DNA of 64,000 bases from an uncultured Agrobacterium sp. (GTDB lineage: Bacteria > Pseudomonadota > Alphaproteobacteria > Rhizobiales > Rhizobiaceae): contig CAJYTK010000015.1 of assembly GCA_913777615.1 (NCBI GenBank), forward strand, positions 32,697 through 96,696, in the 5' to 3' direction. Below, in pieces: positions 9,488 to 18,051 of this stretch. The notes beneath the pieces were generated by a model that was not told the DNA's origin, ran no database searches, and saw only the letters and a list, made by a program, of their open reading frames with translations. Position 1 is the stretch's first letter; each line of letters opens with the position of its first letter. A program made the translations under genes and the position numbers.

Positions 9488-9745
9488 ATGGACATTTCCC
9501 GCGCAGAACAGCGCATTCTCCATCTGCTCGCCCAGGGCGGCAGAATCGAACTTATCCGAGACCAAAACCGCAGAATCGAAACCCTCGTGCTTTATACGCG
9601 CGACGGCTGGGTGTTCAGCGGCCTTGACCTCATCACGTTTCGCAAGTTGAAACGCAAAAAGGCGATCTCCTCGTCCAGAAGCCAGCCCTACCGCATCACC
9701 ACACGCGGGCTGGAGCTGGTGAGAGGCGAACTCGACAATCGCTGA
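9488..9745 (+). CDS. YjhX family (UPF0386) putative toxin
   Basis: An 85-residue protein that matches the YjhX/UPF0386 pattern along its whole length: MDISRAEQRILHLLAQGGRIE at the start, then TRDGWVFSGLDLITFRKLKRKKAI, and YRITTRGLELVRGEL at the end. The fold looks like a small winged helix. In E. coli YjhX is listed as a toxin with the acetyltransferase-like YjhQ as antitoxin; whether the rhizobial protein is toxic is not known to me. No partner is in the same operon here; the nearest GNAT gene is divergent. Confidence 0.88.
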   Translation: MDISRAEQRILHLLAQGGRIELIRDQNRRIETLVLYTRDGWVFSGLDLITFRKLKRKKAISSSRSQPYRITTRGLELVRGELDNR

Positions 9746-9782
9746 CAATTAGATGCGGCGGTCAGACTTTGGCCGCCGCACC

Positions 9783-10253
9783 TTATATCTTGGCTAGCAA
9801 TTCAACCAACTGATCCGTCGCGGCGCCCCAGCCCTCGTGGAAGCCCATCGCTTCATGGGTCTTTTTGTCTTCCTCGGTCCAGTGTCGTGCGATCGCTGTA
9901 TATTTGGTGCGTCCTTCGCCCAATGGCTCCAGTGCGACGATGCCCGTCATAAAGGGTTTCTCCGACGGTACCCAGGCCGTTGTGAAAGCGTCAGTAAAGA
10001 CGAGCTTCTCATTTGGCACGACTTCGAGATAAACGCCGCGGTTTTCAACCTCTTCGCCATTTGGTCCTTTCATGACGATAAAGCTTGAACCGCCTGCACG
10101 AACGTCAAGTTCAGCGTGAGACACGCCCCAGGGCTTTGGACAGAACCATTGTTTCAACAATTTAGGATCAGTCCAGGCGCGGTAGATTTTCGTTGTTGGC
10201 GCATCGATTTCGCGCATCAGGAACAGTTCATGTCGTGCATTATCCGCTGCCAT
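9783..10253 (-). CDS. SRPBCC/AHSA1 family protein
   Basis: A 156-residue protein of the START-like SRPBCC superfamily (AHSA1-type). The signature begins LFLMREIDAPTTKIYRAWTDPKLLKQWFCPKPWG, continues with GGSSFIVMKGPNGEE and PNEKLVFTDAF, and ends GFHEGWGAATDQLVELL. Such proteins form a deep hydrophobic cavity and bind small ligands, but no ligand can be named. It ends convergently with the YjhX-family gene, 37 bp apart. Confidence 0.9.
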   Translation of the reverse strand: MAADNARHELFLMREIDAPTTKIYRAWTDPKLLKQWFCPKPWGVSHAELDVRAGGSSFIVMKGPNGEEVENRGVYLEVVPNEKLVFTDAFTTAWVPSEKPFMTGIVALEPLGEGRTKYTAIARHWTEEDKKTHEAMGFHEGWGAATDQLVELLAKI

Positions 10254-10359
10254 GTTTGCCTCCCCTTATCGAGCCGGGCTGCAGCATAGCAGAGCGTCAC
10301 CGCTTTGCGAGAGATGCTTCAGATGGCTTTTTCCAGGCGGACCTTTTGAAGCTCAACCT

Positions 10360-10809
10360 TCATAGTTTCGGACCACTGCTTGCCTGCCAAATCAGGCGAA
10401 AACCGCGACGTTCATAGGCGCGAATAGCGTAGACGTTTCTAGCATGGGTCGAGATTTTGACTGTCGAGATATGCGAGCGGCGCATCTCCCCAAGGAAATG
10501 CTCGACTAGCATCCGACCAATGCCTCTGCCCTGATAATCAGGATCAATCCAGATGTCGGAAATATAGTCAGGCTCTCCAGCGCGGGCACCCCAGCCAACC
10601 GTCACGCCATCGACCTCAGCCACGACGACATCACAGGTGGTCTCTTTTGCGAAAACCTCAAATTCACCGCGCACCCGTTCGATCACGACCGGGTCGAGAT
10701 AGGTATCTTCGAACGCGCTGCTCGATTGCCAGGCGCAAAAACCGATGAGGCCGACCGCATCGCGATCGGCCTCGGCCATGGCTCGAATGATAAGACCCGT
10801 TACCACCAC
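10360..10809 (-). CDS. GNAT family N-acetyltransferase overlapping gatA
   Basis: A 149-residue acetyltransferase with the acetyl-CoA motif [20 protein letters not shown] and the C-terminal [17 protein letters not shown]. Its GTG start at 10809 overlaps the last ten bases of gatA (which ends TGG TGG TAA), so translation is probably coupled to GatA. It is not a member of the amidotransferase; substrate unknown. Confidence 0.88.
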   Translation of the reverse strand: MVVTGLIIRAMAEADRDAVGLIGFCAWQSSSAFEDTYLDPVVIERVRGEFEVFAKETTCDVVVAEVDGVTVGWGARAGEPDYISDIWIDPDYQGRGIGRMLVEHFLGEMRRSHISTVKISTHARNVYAIRAYERRGFRLIWQASSGPKL

Positions 10810-12281
10810 TTGGCGGGCGTGAACTTGCCCGCTGCCTGCTCGATGGCGTGCGCCGTCTTGAACAGCGTTTCTTCCTCGAACGGCTTGCCGATCAGCTGAA
10901 GGCCGAGCGGCAGGCCCTTGCCGTCCAGACCGGCAGGAACGGAAAGACCCGGCAGACCCGCCATGTTGACCGTGATGGTGAACACGTCCTGCAGATACAT
11001 CTTGACCGGATCTGAGGCCAGTTCTTTGTCACCAATTTCGAAGGCCGAAGATGGCGTGATAGGAGCAAGAACGGCATCGACACCGTCATGGAAGACGTTT
11101 TCGAAGTCGCGCTTGATCAGCGTGCGGACCTTCTGCGCCTTGAGGTAATAAGCGTCGTAATAGCCGGCAGAAAGAACATAGGTGCCGACCATGATGCGGC
11201 GCTTCACTTCCGAGCCGAAACCGGCAGCGCGGCTCTTCTCGTACATATCGGCAATGTCCTTGCCATCGACGCGGAGACCATAGCGAACGCCGTCATAGCG
11301 GGCGAGGTTTGACGAAGCCTCGGCAGGCGCCACAATGTAATAGGCTGGCAGCGCGTATTTTGTGTGCGGCAGAGTGATATCGACGACCTCCGCGCCGGCA
11401 TCCTTCAGCCAGGCAATTCCCTGTGCCCAAAGCTTTTCGATTTCTTCCGGCATGCCCTCGACGCGATACTCTTTCGGAATACCAATCTTCAGGCCCTTCA
11501 ACGACTGGCCGATGGCCTTTTCATAATCCGGCACAGGCAAATCGACGGAGGTGGTGTCCTTTGCGTCGACGCTTGCCATGGACTTCAACAAGATCGCGGC
11601 ATCGCGAACGTCGCGGGCAATCGGACCAGCCTGGTCGAGCGAGGAGGCGTAGGCAACGATGCCCCAGCGCGAGCAGCGTCCATAGGTAGGCTTAATACCG
11701 ACCGTGCCGGTGAAGGCTGCTGGCTGGCGGATGGAGCCGCCGGTATCGGTTGCGGTAGCGCCGGCGCAGAGATGCGCCGCAACCGCGGCAGCAGAACCGC
11801 CGGAGGAACCGCCGGGAACGAGGCTCTTTTCGGAGCCTTCAGCGCGCCAGGGGTTCACGACGGGACCGTAATAGGAGCTCTCATTAGACGAGCCCATGGC
11901 GAATTCGTCCATGTTAAGCTTGCCAAGAAGCACCGCACCGTCATCCCACAGGTTCTGGGTCACGGTAGACTCGTATTTCGGCTTGAAGCCATCGAGCACA
12001 TGCGAGCAGGCCTGGGTATGGATGTCGCGGGTCGCGAACAAGTCTTTCACGCCAAGCGGAATGCCTTCGAGCGCACCGCCATTACCGGCTGCCAGTTTCT
12101 GATCGGAGGCCTTCGCCATGTCACGCGCCTTGTCATGCGTCGTCACGACATAGGCGTTGAGCTTCTCGTTGGCGGCATCGATGGCAGTCAGATAGGCATC
12201 CGTCAATTCGACGGCGGAGAATTCCTTTGATTTCAGTCTGTCACGCGCTTCGGCAATGGTGAGGCTTGTCAGTTCGGTCAT
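10800..12281 (-). CDS. gatA: Asp-tRNA(Asn)/Glu-tRNA(Gln) amidotransferase subunit A
   Basis: A 493-residue amidase-signature enzyme, the glutaminase subunit of GatCAB. It frees ammonia from glutamine for GatB. The catalytic triad is readable: Lys79 in GVKDLF, Ser159 in the glycine/serine-rich [12 protein letters not shown], and Ser183 in [10 protein letters not shown]. Length agrees with the family. It follows gatC by 57 bp. Confidence 0.98.
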   Translation of the reverse strand: MTELTSLTIAEARDRLKSKEFSAVELTDAYLTAIDAANEKLNAYVVTTHDKARDMAKASDQKLAAGNGGALEGIPLGVKDLFATRDIHTQACSHVLDGFKPKYESTVTQNLWDDGAVLLGKLNMDEFAMGSSNESSYYGPVVNPWRAEGSEKSLVPGGSSGGSAAAVAAHLCAGATATDTGGSIRQPAAFTGTVGIKPTYGRCSRWGIVAYASSLDQAGPIARDVRDAAILLKSMASVDAKDTTSVDLPVPDYEKAIGQSLKGLKIGIPKEYRVEGMPEEIEKLWAQGIAWLKDAGAEVVDITLPHTKYALPAYYIVAPAEASSNLARYDGVRYGLRVDGKDIADMYEKSRAAGFGSEVKRRIMVGTYVLSAGYYDAYYLKAQKVRTLIKRDFENVFHDGVDAVLAPITPSSAFEIGDKELASDPVKMYLQDVFTITVNMAGLPGLSVPAGLDGKGLPLGLQLIGKPFEEETLFKTAHAIEQAAGKFTPAKWW

Positions 12282-12338
12282 ATCGGCAACGGCTTTCGAA
12301 ACTTTTGAATTTTCAATGTGGGAGCAAACGGCGAGCGC

Positions 12339-12626
12339 TTACTCGACCACCTTCGGAACCATGAAGAAGTTGCGCTCGGTAGCTGGCGCATTAGCAACGA
12401 TGTCATCGGCCTTGTTGCCGTCGTTCACCGCATCGGCGCGCTTTTTCATGGCAACCGGCGTTACCGATGTCATCGGCTCTACGCCATCCACATTCACTTC
12501 CGACAGTTGCTCCACGAAACCGAGAATGCCATTCAGTTGGCCAAGCATGGTGTTGGCCTCTTCTTCGCTGACGGCAATGCGGGAAAGGCGTGCGACGCGC
12601 TTCACGGTGGCGAGATCGACGGACAT
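12339..12626 (-). CDS. gatC: Asp-tRNA(Asn)/Glu-tRNA(Gln) amidotransferase subunit C
   Basis: A 95-residue linker subunit that wraps between GatA and GatB and stabilises GatA. The start [27 protein letters not shown] and the [11 protein letters not shown] segment in the middle are typical. It is the first gene of the gatC-gatA-GNAT transcription unit. Confidence 0.96.
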   Translation of the reverse strand: MSVDLATVKRVARLSRIAVSEEEANTMLGQLNGILGFVEQLSEVNVDGVEPMTSVTPVAMKKRADAVNDGNKADDIVANAPATERNFFMVPKVVE

Positions 12627-12751
12627 GGTTCTACTCCAGTCAAGAATTTTCTACCCGCTATAATGACCATATCCGCCCTTCGCAACGGTAGAAAGCGTGT
12701 CGCGGCCCTCTGCGGCGCAGTTTTGGGCCGTGACACGCTGATGCCGGGTCA

Positions 12752-13456
12752 TCAGAACGACAGGACTTGTCCAACCTTGGGGACATCCACCCGCGTCTGC
12801 GAACCGTCCATGCCGGACACGAACTTGTCCGCAGTCTGGTCGACGATCGGGAACGAACCGTAGTGGCAGGGAATTGCATGGCGGAACTTGAAGAAGCGCT
12901 GGCAGGCAAGAGCTGCCACCGCACCGCCCATCGTGAAGCGATCGCCGACGGGAACGAGGCCGACTTCCGGCTCGTGCAATTCGTTTATCAGGGCCATGTC
13001 GGAGAAGATATCCGTGTCGCCCATATGATAAACCGATGGGCCGTCTTCGAAATGCAGCATCAGGCCATTGGCGTTACCAAGCGAATGGGACACGCCATCT
13101 TCGGTAATTTGCGCGGAGGAGTGCAGCGCATTGGTGAAGGTGGCGGAAAATCCTTCAAAACCCACCGTGCCGCCGGTGTTGCCCATCTCAAGCTTCTGGA
13201 CACCCTTGGAGCCGAGCCAGGCGGCAAGATCGGCATTGGCCAGCACCGTTGCTCCCGTTTCTGCCGCCAGCTTCACCGTATCACCCACATGGTCACCATG
13301 ACCGTGGGTCAGGAGAATATGGGTGATGCCGCTTGCCGCATCCTTGGCGTCCTGTCCGGCAAAGCCCGGATTTCCGGTGAAGAAAGGATCGATCAGGATC
13401 TTTGCGTGGCCTGTTTCAAGACGGAAAGCGGAATGGCCTAGCCAGGTGATTTTCAT
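12752..13456 (-). CDS. UPF0173 family metal-dependent hydrolase
   Basis: A 234-residue metallo-beta-lactamase-fold protein. The N terminus [14 protein letters not shown] and the metal-binding HGHGDHVGD near residue 51 mark UPF0173. Other conserved points are [23 protein letters not shown] and PCHYGSFP. The natural substrate is unknown. The frame is open upstream, but GGAGAAC before the ATG at 13456 fixes the start. It is divergent from the PhnA-like gene. Confidence 0.93.
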   Translation of the reverse strand: MKITWLGHSAFRLETGHAKILIDPFFTGNPGFAGQDAKDAASGITHILLTHGHGDHVGDTVKLAAETGATVLANADLAAWLGSKGVQKLEMGNTGGTVGFEGFSATFTNALHSSAQITEDGVSHSLGNANGLMLHFEDGPSVYHMGDTDIFSDMALINELHEPEVGLVPVGDRFTMGGAVAALACQRFFKFRHAIPCHYGSFPIVDQTADKFVSGMDGSQTRVDVPKVGQVLSF

Positions 13457-13536
13457 CGAAGTTCTCCTTTGTGTTCCTGCGATCTTATGAGATAGGACCA
13501 CCCATAAAACCCAAAACCTTACTTTGGAGTGATAGG

Positions 13537-13839
13537 ATGGCCGCAGATAATGACGACTATGTGTATGACGAGGCAACCGGCGAATGGCGCCCTGCCTCGG
13601 AAGTCGCAGCTGCAGCAACCAAGGCCAATGAGGTTCGCGATGCCGCAGGCAACCTGCTTGCAGATGGCGATTCTGTCACGCTGATCAAGGACCTGAAGGT
13701 TAAGGGTACCAGTACTACGTTGAAGCAGGGCACCGTGATCAAGTCGATCCGGCTGACCGAAAACCCTGAAGAAATCGACTGCAAGAGCGATGCGGTCAAG
13801 GGCTTGGTGCTGCGCACGGAATTCGTCCGCAAAAGATAA
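13537..13839 (+). CDS. PhnA-domain protein (zinc ribbon lost)
   Basis: A 100-residue protein whose second half matches the PhnA/YjdM C-terminal domain: [33 protein letters not shown] and [20 protein letters not shown]. Family members usually begin with a zinc ribbon carrying four cysteines. Here the aligned segment [17 protein letters not shown] keeps the shape but has no cysteine. The name alkylphosphonate-utilisation protein is historical and does not prove a role in phosphonate use. The ATG at 13537 is preceded by TTGGAGTGATAGG. Confidence 0.85.
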   Translation: MAADNDDYVYDEATGEWRPASEVAAAATKANEVRDAAGNLLADGDSVTLIKDLKVKGTSTTLKQGTVIKSIRLTENPEEIDCKSDAVKGLVLRTEFVRKR

Positions 13840-13849
13840 AGGTCACCGA

Positions 13850-14338
13850 ATGGCGACGTTGACGATAGAAGAACTCGCTGAGACCTTGAGGCCCGGACAG
13901 GCGATCGCCGGTCTCGATCTCGGGACCAAGACGATCGGTCTTGCCATGTCGGATCTGTCCCGGCGGTTTGCCACCCCTCGCCCGGTTCTCAAGCGCATCA
14001 AGTTTACCCAGGATGCTGCACTTCTCCTGGATTTCGCCGCGAAAGAAAAGATTGCGGCGTTCGTGATTGGCCTGCCGATGAACATGGACGGCTCCGCCGG
14101 TCCACGTGTTCAGGCCACCCGCGCCTTCGTGCGCTCCATGAGCGAGAAGACAGATATTCCTTTTATCTTCTGGGACGAAAGGCTGTCCACGGTCGCTGCC
14201 GAGCGAGCTTTGTTGGAAATGGACGTCTCTCGAGCCAAGCGCGCCGAGCGGATCGATTCCGCCGCCGCGAGCTTCATCCTTCAGGGCGCCTTGGACCGGC
14301 TCTCCATGCTCGCAAGAGAGGCGTCTACGGACGGCTGA
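13850..14338 (+). CDS. ruvX: Holliday junction resolvase-like / pre-16S rRNA nuclease RuvX (YqgF)
   Basis: A 162-residue RNase H-fold nuclease. Catalytic-site landmarks are [17 protein letters not shown] (first Asp), [29 protein letters not shown] (Asp-Glu) and the C-terminal [19 protein letters not shown] (last Asp). By family it processes the 5' end of 16S rRNA or resolves Holliday junctions. It starts 10 bp after the PhnA-like gene. Its last 58 bp overlap, antisense, the end of the DUF6105-like gene on the other strand. Confidence 0.93.
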   Translation: MATLTIEELAETLRPGQAIAGLDLGTKTIGLAMSDLSRRFATPRPVLKRIKFTQDAALLLDFAAKEKIAAFVIGLPMNMDGSAGPRVQATRAFVRSMSEKTDIPFIFWDERLSTVAAERALLEMDVSRAKRAERIDSAAASFILQGALDRLSMLAREASTDG

Positions 14339-14607
14339 CGCAACCGCCACCACGCTGCAATCACTTTTCTTTTACGAAACCCGATAAGCGCAAAGACGAG
14401 CAGGCTATCGACCATGATGGCGCGCGCGACAAGCGGCGGTATCGTTTCGGGCGGGATGCCGAGCACGTTGCCGTAAATCTGGAAAACCAGATCATGGCTC
14501 TGCCGCGTCAGCATGAAGAAGCCAAAGCTCATGTCGTAATAGGACAGACCATACCAGGTTCCGAGAAAAAGCACGGGACCCGCCCACAAGATCAGAAACC
14601 ACTTCAT
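14281..14607 (-). CDS. Small membrane protein (DUF6105-like)
   Basis: A 108-residue protein with a hydrophobic N-terminal segment (about residues 3-22), an aromatic [39 protein letters not shown] region and a second membrane segment (about 63-77) before a basic tail. I believe it belongs to the rhizobial family DUF6105, function unknown. Its ATG overlaps the stop of the tiny upstream ORF by four bases (ATGA), and its 3' end overlaps ruvX in the opposite direction. Confidence 0.75.
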   Translation of the reverse strand: MKWFLILWAGPVLFLGTWYGLSYYDMSFGFFMLTRQSHDLVFQIYGNVLGIPPETIPPLVARAIMVDSLLVFALIGFRKRKVIAAWWRLRQPSVDASLASMESRSKAP

Positions 14608-14780
14608 GCCATCCGCTCCCCTGCCAGGTTGGCTCCGGCGAACTCGCCATCAGGAAGAACCGAAATGACACTCCACCGGACCAACGCCATGATGCAAAGG
14701 TTTAGCGTCGGGGCGTTCAGATCGAGTGGTAGCAGGGCGAAAAACGTCATCATGACGCTCAAAGGTATCCAGCGGCTCAC
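14604..14780 (-). CDS. Predicted 58-residue membrane protein, coupled to the DUF6105-like gene
   Basis: A GTG-started ORF of 58 codons. Its protein starts VSRWIPLSVMMTFFALLPLD and carries two hydrophobic stretches, about residues 5-18 and 26-42. An AAGGAAG ribosome site sits just upstream of the GTG at 14780, and its TGA overlaps the ATG of the next gene (ATGA), an arrangement typical of translational coupling. A full CtrA-type box lies 35-50 bp upstream. I recognise no family, and the ORF could also be a leader for the downstream gene. Confidence 0.55.
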   Translation of the reverse strand: MSRWIPLSVMMTFFALLPLDLNAPTLNLCIMALVRWSVISVLPDGEFAGANLAGERMA

Positions 14781-14814
14781 AGCGCTTCCTTCTCATCCAG
14801 CTCGGATTTCGTGG

Positions 14815-14830
14815 TTAACAAATCATTAAC
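14815..14830. promoter_or_regulatory. Full CtrA-type box
   Basis: The sequence TTAA-CAAATCA-TTAAC matches the CtrA consensus TTAA-N7-TTAAC exactly. Because of its symmetry the reverse strand also reads TTAA-N7-TTAAC. Two more TTAAC half-sites lie at 14846-14850 and 14879-14883. It is placed for control of the small membrane-protein pair starting at 14780. Confidence 0.65.
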
Positions 14831-14896
14831 AGAATGATCCTGTCGTTAACGCCTTGCAAACGAAACCTGCATCTATGGTTAACGAGAGAGAAACGT

Positions 14897-14905
14897 TGTG
14901 GATAA
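14897..14905 (-). promoter_or_regulatory. DnaA box
   Basis: TGTGGATAA is the exact complement of the classical DnaA box TTATCCACA. It lies 67 bp from the CtrA box. A single 9-mer match can occur by chance, so the combination with the CtrA sites is what makes it notable. Confidence 0.5.
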
Positions 14906-14982
14906 TGAAATGCCCACCACGCGAAGCGCGCGGGTAAAGCCGGAACCGGTTTGATGCAGAAACTGGTTTCAGGAGACCTGGA

Positions 14983-15633
14983 TCAGCCGTAAAGCGCTCG
15001 AACCACGCGCTTTACCGCAGTTGCGATCTTGTCCCAGTCCTTGTCACTCTTCAGCGACACACCGGAAAACTGGCCATTCGTGCCACCTGCTATTACGAGA
15101 TGCTGGATCGCGGCGAAGAGCATGGCATTCATTACCGAAGCGTCGACGCCCTTCGGCGGCTGGAGCGAACCGCGCATGCGGTCTATCCATTTTGCAAGAG
15201 CCTTGGAACGCGCTTCTGCCAGTTGTTTGACCTGCGGCGTCTGCTCGGAGACTTCCCAGGCGATTATCTTGCAAACCAGCGGATCGGCGCGCAGCGCATC
15301 GAGATAGGAGAGCATCAGTCTCTCCATCAGATCGCCATAGGTCAGCAGGAACATGCCGCCCGTATCTTGCGGAATGCGCTCCTGCACCCAGGATGCCAAA
15401 TCTTCGCCAATGGCCGAGACCAGCCCTTCGAGACCGCCGAAATACCGATAGATCAGTTGCTTGTCGCAACCTGCGCGACGCGCTACGGCATTGATACCGA
15501 AACCCTGAAAGCCTTCATCCGCCAGCAGGGACTTCGCCGCAGCAAAGATCGCCTTTTCCGTCGCTGCGCGATCCTTGATACGCTTTTCCGGCGCGGGCGA
15601 CATAAGGGCGGCAGTGCCATCGATGGCGAGCAT
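14983..15633 (-). CDS. TetR family transcriptional regulator
   Basis: A 216-residue regulator. The N-terminal helix-turn-helix reads AIFAAAKSLLADEGFQGFGINAVARRAGCDKQLIYRYFGGLEGLVSAI, and the rest is a variable ligand-binding domain ending VKRVVRALYG. Target and ligand unknown. Two starts are possible: ATG 15633 (with a distant GGAG) and ATG 15603; I keep the longer one. A near-CtrA site lies 40-55 bp upstream of the start. The gene follows the GNAT gene at 15764-16378 on the same strand. Confidence 0.9.
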   Translation of the reverse strand: MLAIDGTAALMSPAPEKRIKDRAATEKAIFAAAKSLLADEGFQGFGINAVARRAGCDKQLIYRYFGGLEGLVSAIGEDLASWVQERIPQDTGGMFLLTYGDLMERLMLSYLDALRADPLVCKIIAWEVSEQTPQVKQLAEARSKALAKWIDRMRGSLQPPKGVDASVMNAMLFAAIQHLVIAGGTNGQFSGVSLKSDKDWDKIATAVKRVVRALYG

Positions 15634-15672
15634 GGCTTTTCCGAATCTCCGATTGATGACTATCTTGCGCGG

Positions 15673-15688
15673 TTAGCAAAGAGTTAAC
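15673..15688. promoter_or_regulatory. CtrA-like box upstream of the TetR gene
   Basis: TTAG-CAAAGAG-TTAAC matches TTAA-N7-TTAAC with one mismatch in the first half-site. It lies 40-55 bp before the TetR start at 15633, a promoter position. Confidence 0.4.
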
Positions 15689-15763
15689 AACGCGACAATC
15701 GAGATGAAACCTAGCAGCCGTGGCTTTCCTGTGGATGGCGGAAAAGACGGCTGTCTCTTGGGC

Positions 15764-16378
15764 TCATCCCCCCAGGGACATGCCAAACCATGAGGTGCCG
15801 GCTGGCATCCCGACAAGCGGTGCGAAGCCACGCGATTGCCAGAAAGCGATGCCAGTGTGATTTTCAGGATTGGCGCCGAGGTGAATGCCGGGAGTACCCC
15901 TGCCCCGCGCCATCTCTACCCACATCGACAAAAGACGAGAACCGCCACCGGTACCGCGAGCCCTCTCCAACAGGTTCATGTGGATATGAGCGGGATAATT
16001 CTGAAGCACCGCAGCGGGCATTTGCGACGGCTGGTGAATGAAGGCAACGCGCTTGCGGTGTTCTTCGGGCAGAAGATTACCCTCTTCTTCCGCGATTGGA
16101 TAACGTTCGCGCAGCTTCGGCCACCAAGCCTGCTCCAGCAGTTTTTCGTAGGCTGCGGTGTCAGTAGCGCCGACGATGTAGCCGCAGATGCCCTCTCCGT
16201 CTTCGGCAACGAAAGCGCTGTCTGGACAAAGATGGAGATAGGGAACGGCATAGATGTTACCGACGATCTTGTCGTCGGCGTAGAGATGCGTTGCATCCTT
16301 CCCCGAATCGCCCGTTGCAAGGCAGATGGCGTAAAGCGCATCTTCGTCTTGTGGAACGGCTTTGCGGAAGGTCAGCAT
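15764..16378 (-). CDS. GNAT family N-acetyltransferase
   Basis: A 204-residue acetyltransferase larger than the others nearby. It starts MLTFRKAVPQDEDALYAIC, has an insertion of about 60 residues after EDGEGICGYIVGA, the acetyl-CoA region NLLERARGTGGGSRLLSMW (R-x-x-G-x-G changed to R-G-T-G-G-G) and the end NHTGIAFWQSRGFAPL. The ATG shares one base with the stop of the upstream acyl-CoA dehydrogenase gene (TGATG), so the two are translationally linked. Substrate unknown. Confidence 0.88.
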   Translation of the reverse strand: MLTFRKAVPQDEDALYAICLATGDSGKDATHLYADDKIVGNIYAVPYLHLCPDSAFVAEDGEGICGYIVGATDTAAYEKLLEQAWWPKLRERYPIAEEEGNLLPEEHRKRVAFIHQPSQMPAAVLQNYPAHIHMNLLERARGTGGGSRLLSMWVEMARGRGTPGIHLGANPENHTGIAFWQSRGFAPLVGMPAGTSWFGMSLGG

Positions 16379-18030
16379 CACGACACCGGCGGATAAAGCA
16401 GATCGATGATGTAAGTCGGGTCGAAGCGGCTGTCGAGCATGCCGTAGGTGTGTCGCCATCCGCCAGCCAGGCGCGTCTCGAGGAAAGCATCTGCAATGCG
16501 CCCTGCCCCGATGCGGCAGAGTTCGGCGGCGGCAGCAGCAAGTGCAAACTGCTCCACCAGAAGGCGGGCGGCACCTTCGTCGCGCTCGCAAAGCGCAATC
16601 GCTGCACGCAGAACGTCGGTGGTCTTTTTGCCGGACGGTCCGAGGTCGCGCTCCAGCGTTTCGAAAACGAGATCGAAGAGATCCTTGCCGCGTTGAAGCA
16701 CGCGCAGCACGTCGAGCGCCATCACATTGCCGGAGCCTTCCCAGATGGCGTTGACCGGAGCTTCGCGGTAGTGGCGCGCAATCGGACGCTCCTCGACGTA
16801 CCCATTGCCGCCCAGGCTTTCCATAGCCTCATAGATCAAGGCCGGCGCGATCTTGCAGCACCAGTACTTGACGATGGGTGTCATGACGCGGGCATAGGCC
16901 GCTTCCGCCGGATTGCTGCGGGCGCTGTCGAAGGCGCTGGCGAGGCGGAAGGACAATGCGGTTGCAGCAGCAACATCCAGCGCCATGTCCGCCAACACGC
17001 GGGTCATCACCGGCTGGTTAACGAGCGGCTTGCCGAAGACCGAGCGCCCTCGGGCAAAGTGAACCGCTTCGGCGAGCGAAGCGCGCATCATGCCCGAAGA
17101 TGCCAGGGCGCAATCGAGCCGCGTCAATGTCACCATGTCGAGAATGGTGCGGACACCGGCACCGGGATCACCCAGCAAATAGCCGAAGGCGTCGGTGAAT
17201 TCGACCTCGGCAGACGCATTGGAGCGGTTGCCGAGCTTGTCCTTCAGTCGCTGGAAATGCAAACCGTTGGCCGAGCCGTCTTCGAGGAAGCGCGGCACGA
17301 GGAAGCAGCCCATGCCGTCGCCCATCTGCGCAAGCATGACGAAGCCGTCGCTCATGGGGGCAGACAAGAACCACTTGTGGCCGGAGAGGCGATAGATACC
17401 CTCGCCCACCCGCTCTGCCGTCGTGCGGTTGGCGCGCACATCCGTGCCGCCCTGCTTCTCCGTCATGCCCATGCCGACCGTGACGGCCGTCTTCTGCATA
17501 GCGGGTTTCTGCGACGAATCATATTTGCGCGAGAGGATCTTCGGCGCCCATTCGTTCTGCACGCGGGGTGATGCCATCAGCGCTGCGACCGACGCGTGGG
17601 TCATGGTCAGCGGGCAGAGATGGCCGGCTTCCAGCTGCGCCGTAAGATAAAACTTCGTGGCGCGCGCCTTGTGTTCGTTGCCGCGTGTATCGGCGGAGTT
17701 TTCCCAGGCAGCACTGTGCAGGCCGGACGACATGGAACGGCGCATCAGCGCATGCCAGGCGGGATGAAACTCCACCTGATCGAGACGTTCGCCGCGAGGA
17801 CCGTGGGTGTGAAGCTGCGGCGTGCTGCGATTTGCCATGCGAGCCAGTTCCTGGGCTTCCGCCGAGGTAACATAGCGACCGATCTGATCCAGTTCGTCGC
17901 GAAGCGGGCGCGAGAGATTTGAGGTCAGATCGACGATGAGCGGGTCGGACCGATAGGCATTGATCCCGGACCAGAGGCTAGGCTGGTTTAATTCGGCAAG
18001 CTGTTCTTCAGTCCGGTTCATATCTGTCAT
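16378..18030 (-). CDS. aidB: Acyl-CoA dehydrogenase family protein, AidB-like
   Basis: A 550-residue flavoprotein matching the AidB branch of acyl-CoA dehydrogenases in length (E. coli AidB 541) and in its N-terminal extension. Recognisable blocks are HLCPLTMTHASVAAL, TAVTVGMGMTEKQGGTDVRAN, YRLSGHKWFLSAPMSDGFVMLAQ and ESLGGNGYVEERPIARHYREAPVNAIWEGSGNVMALDVLR. E. coli AidB is induced in the adaptive response to alkylating agents and binds FAD and DNA. Whether this protein acts in alkylation defence or in branched acyl-CoA oxidation cannot be decided. It is divergent from pyrB across a 129 bp region with two palindromes. Confidence 0.88.
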   Translation of the reverse strand: MTDMNRTEEQLAELNQPSLWSGINAYRSDPLIVDLTSNLSRPLRDELDQIGRYVTSAEAQELARMANRSTPQLHTHGPRGERLDQVEFHPAWHALMRRSMSSGLHSAAWENSADTRGNEHKARATKFYLTAQLEAGHLCPLTMTHASVAALMASPRVQNEWAPKILSRKYDSSQKPAMQKTAVTVGMGMTEKQGGTDVRANRTTAERVGEGIYRLSGHKWFLSAPMSDGFVMLAQMGDGMGCFLVPRFLEDGSANGLHFQRLKDKLGNRSNASAEVEFTDAFGYLLGDPGAGVRTILDMVTLTRLDCALASSGMMRASLAEAVHFARGRSVFGKPLVNQPVMTRVLADMALDVAAATALSFRLASAFDSARSNPAEAAYARVMTPIVKYWCCKIAPALIYEAMESLGGNGYVEERPIARHYREAPVNAIWEGSGNVMALDVLRVLQRGKDLFDLVFETLERDLGPSGKKTTDVLRAAIALCERDEGAARLLVEQFALAAAAAELCRIGAGRIADAFLETRLAGGWRHTYGMLDSRFDPTYIIDLLYPPVS

Positions 18031-18051
18031 CGTGTACTTTTGTCGGGATTT

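Noticed and set aside
13464-13480. GTTC-N8-GTTC before the UPF0173 hydrolase gene, resembling a LexA box
   Set aside because: The spacing is eight instead of seven bases, which does not fit the alphaproteobacterial LexA consensus.
14781-14982. CtrA and DnaA boxes as a replication origin
   Set aside because: There is only one DnaA box, no AT-rich unwinding region and none of the usual origin-flanking genes (hemE, maf); a regulatory region is more likely.
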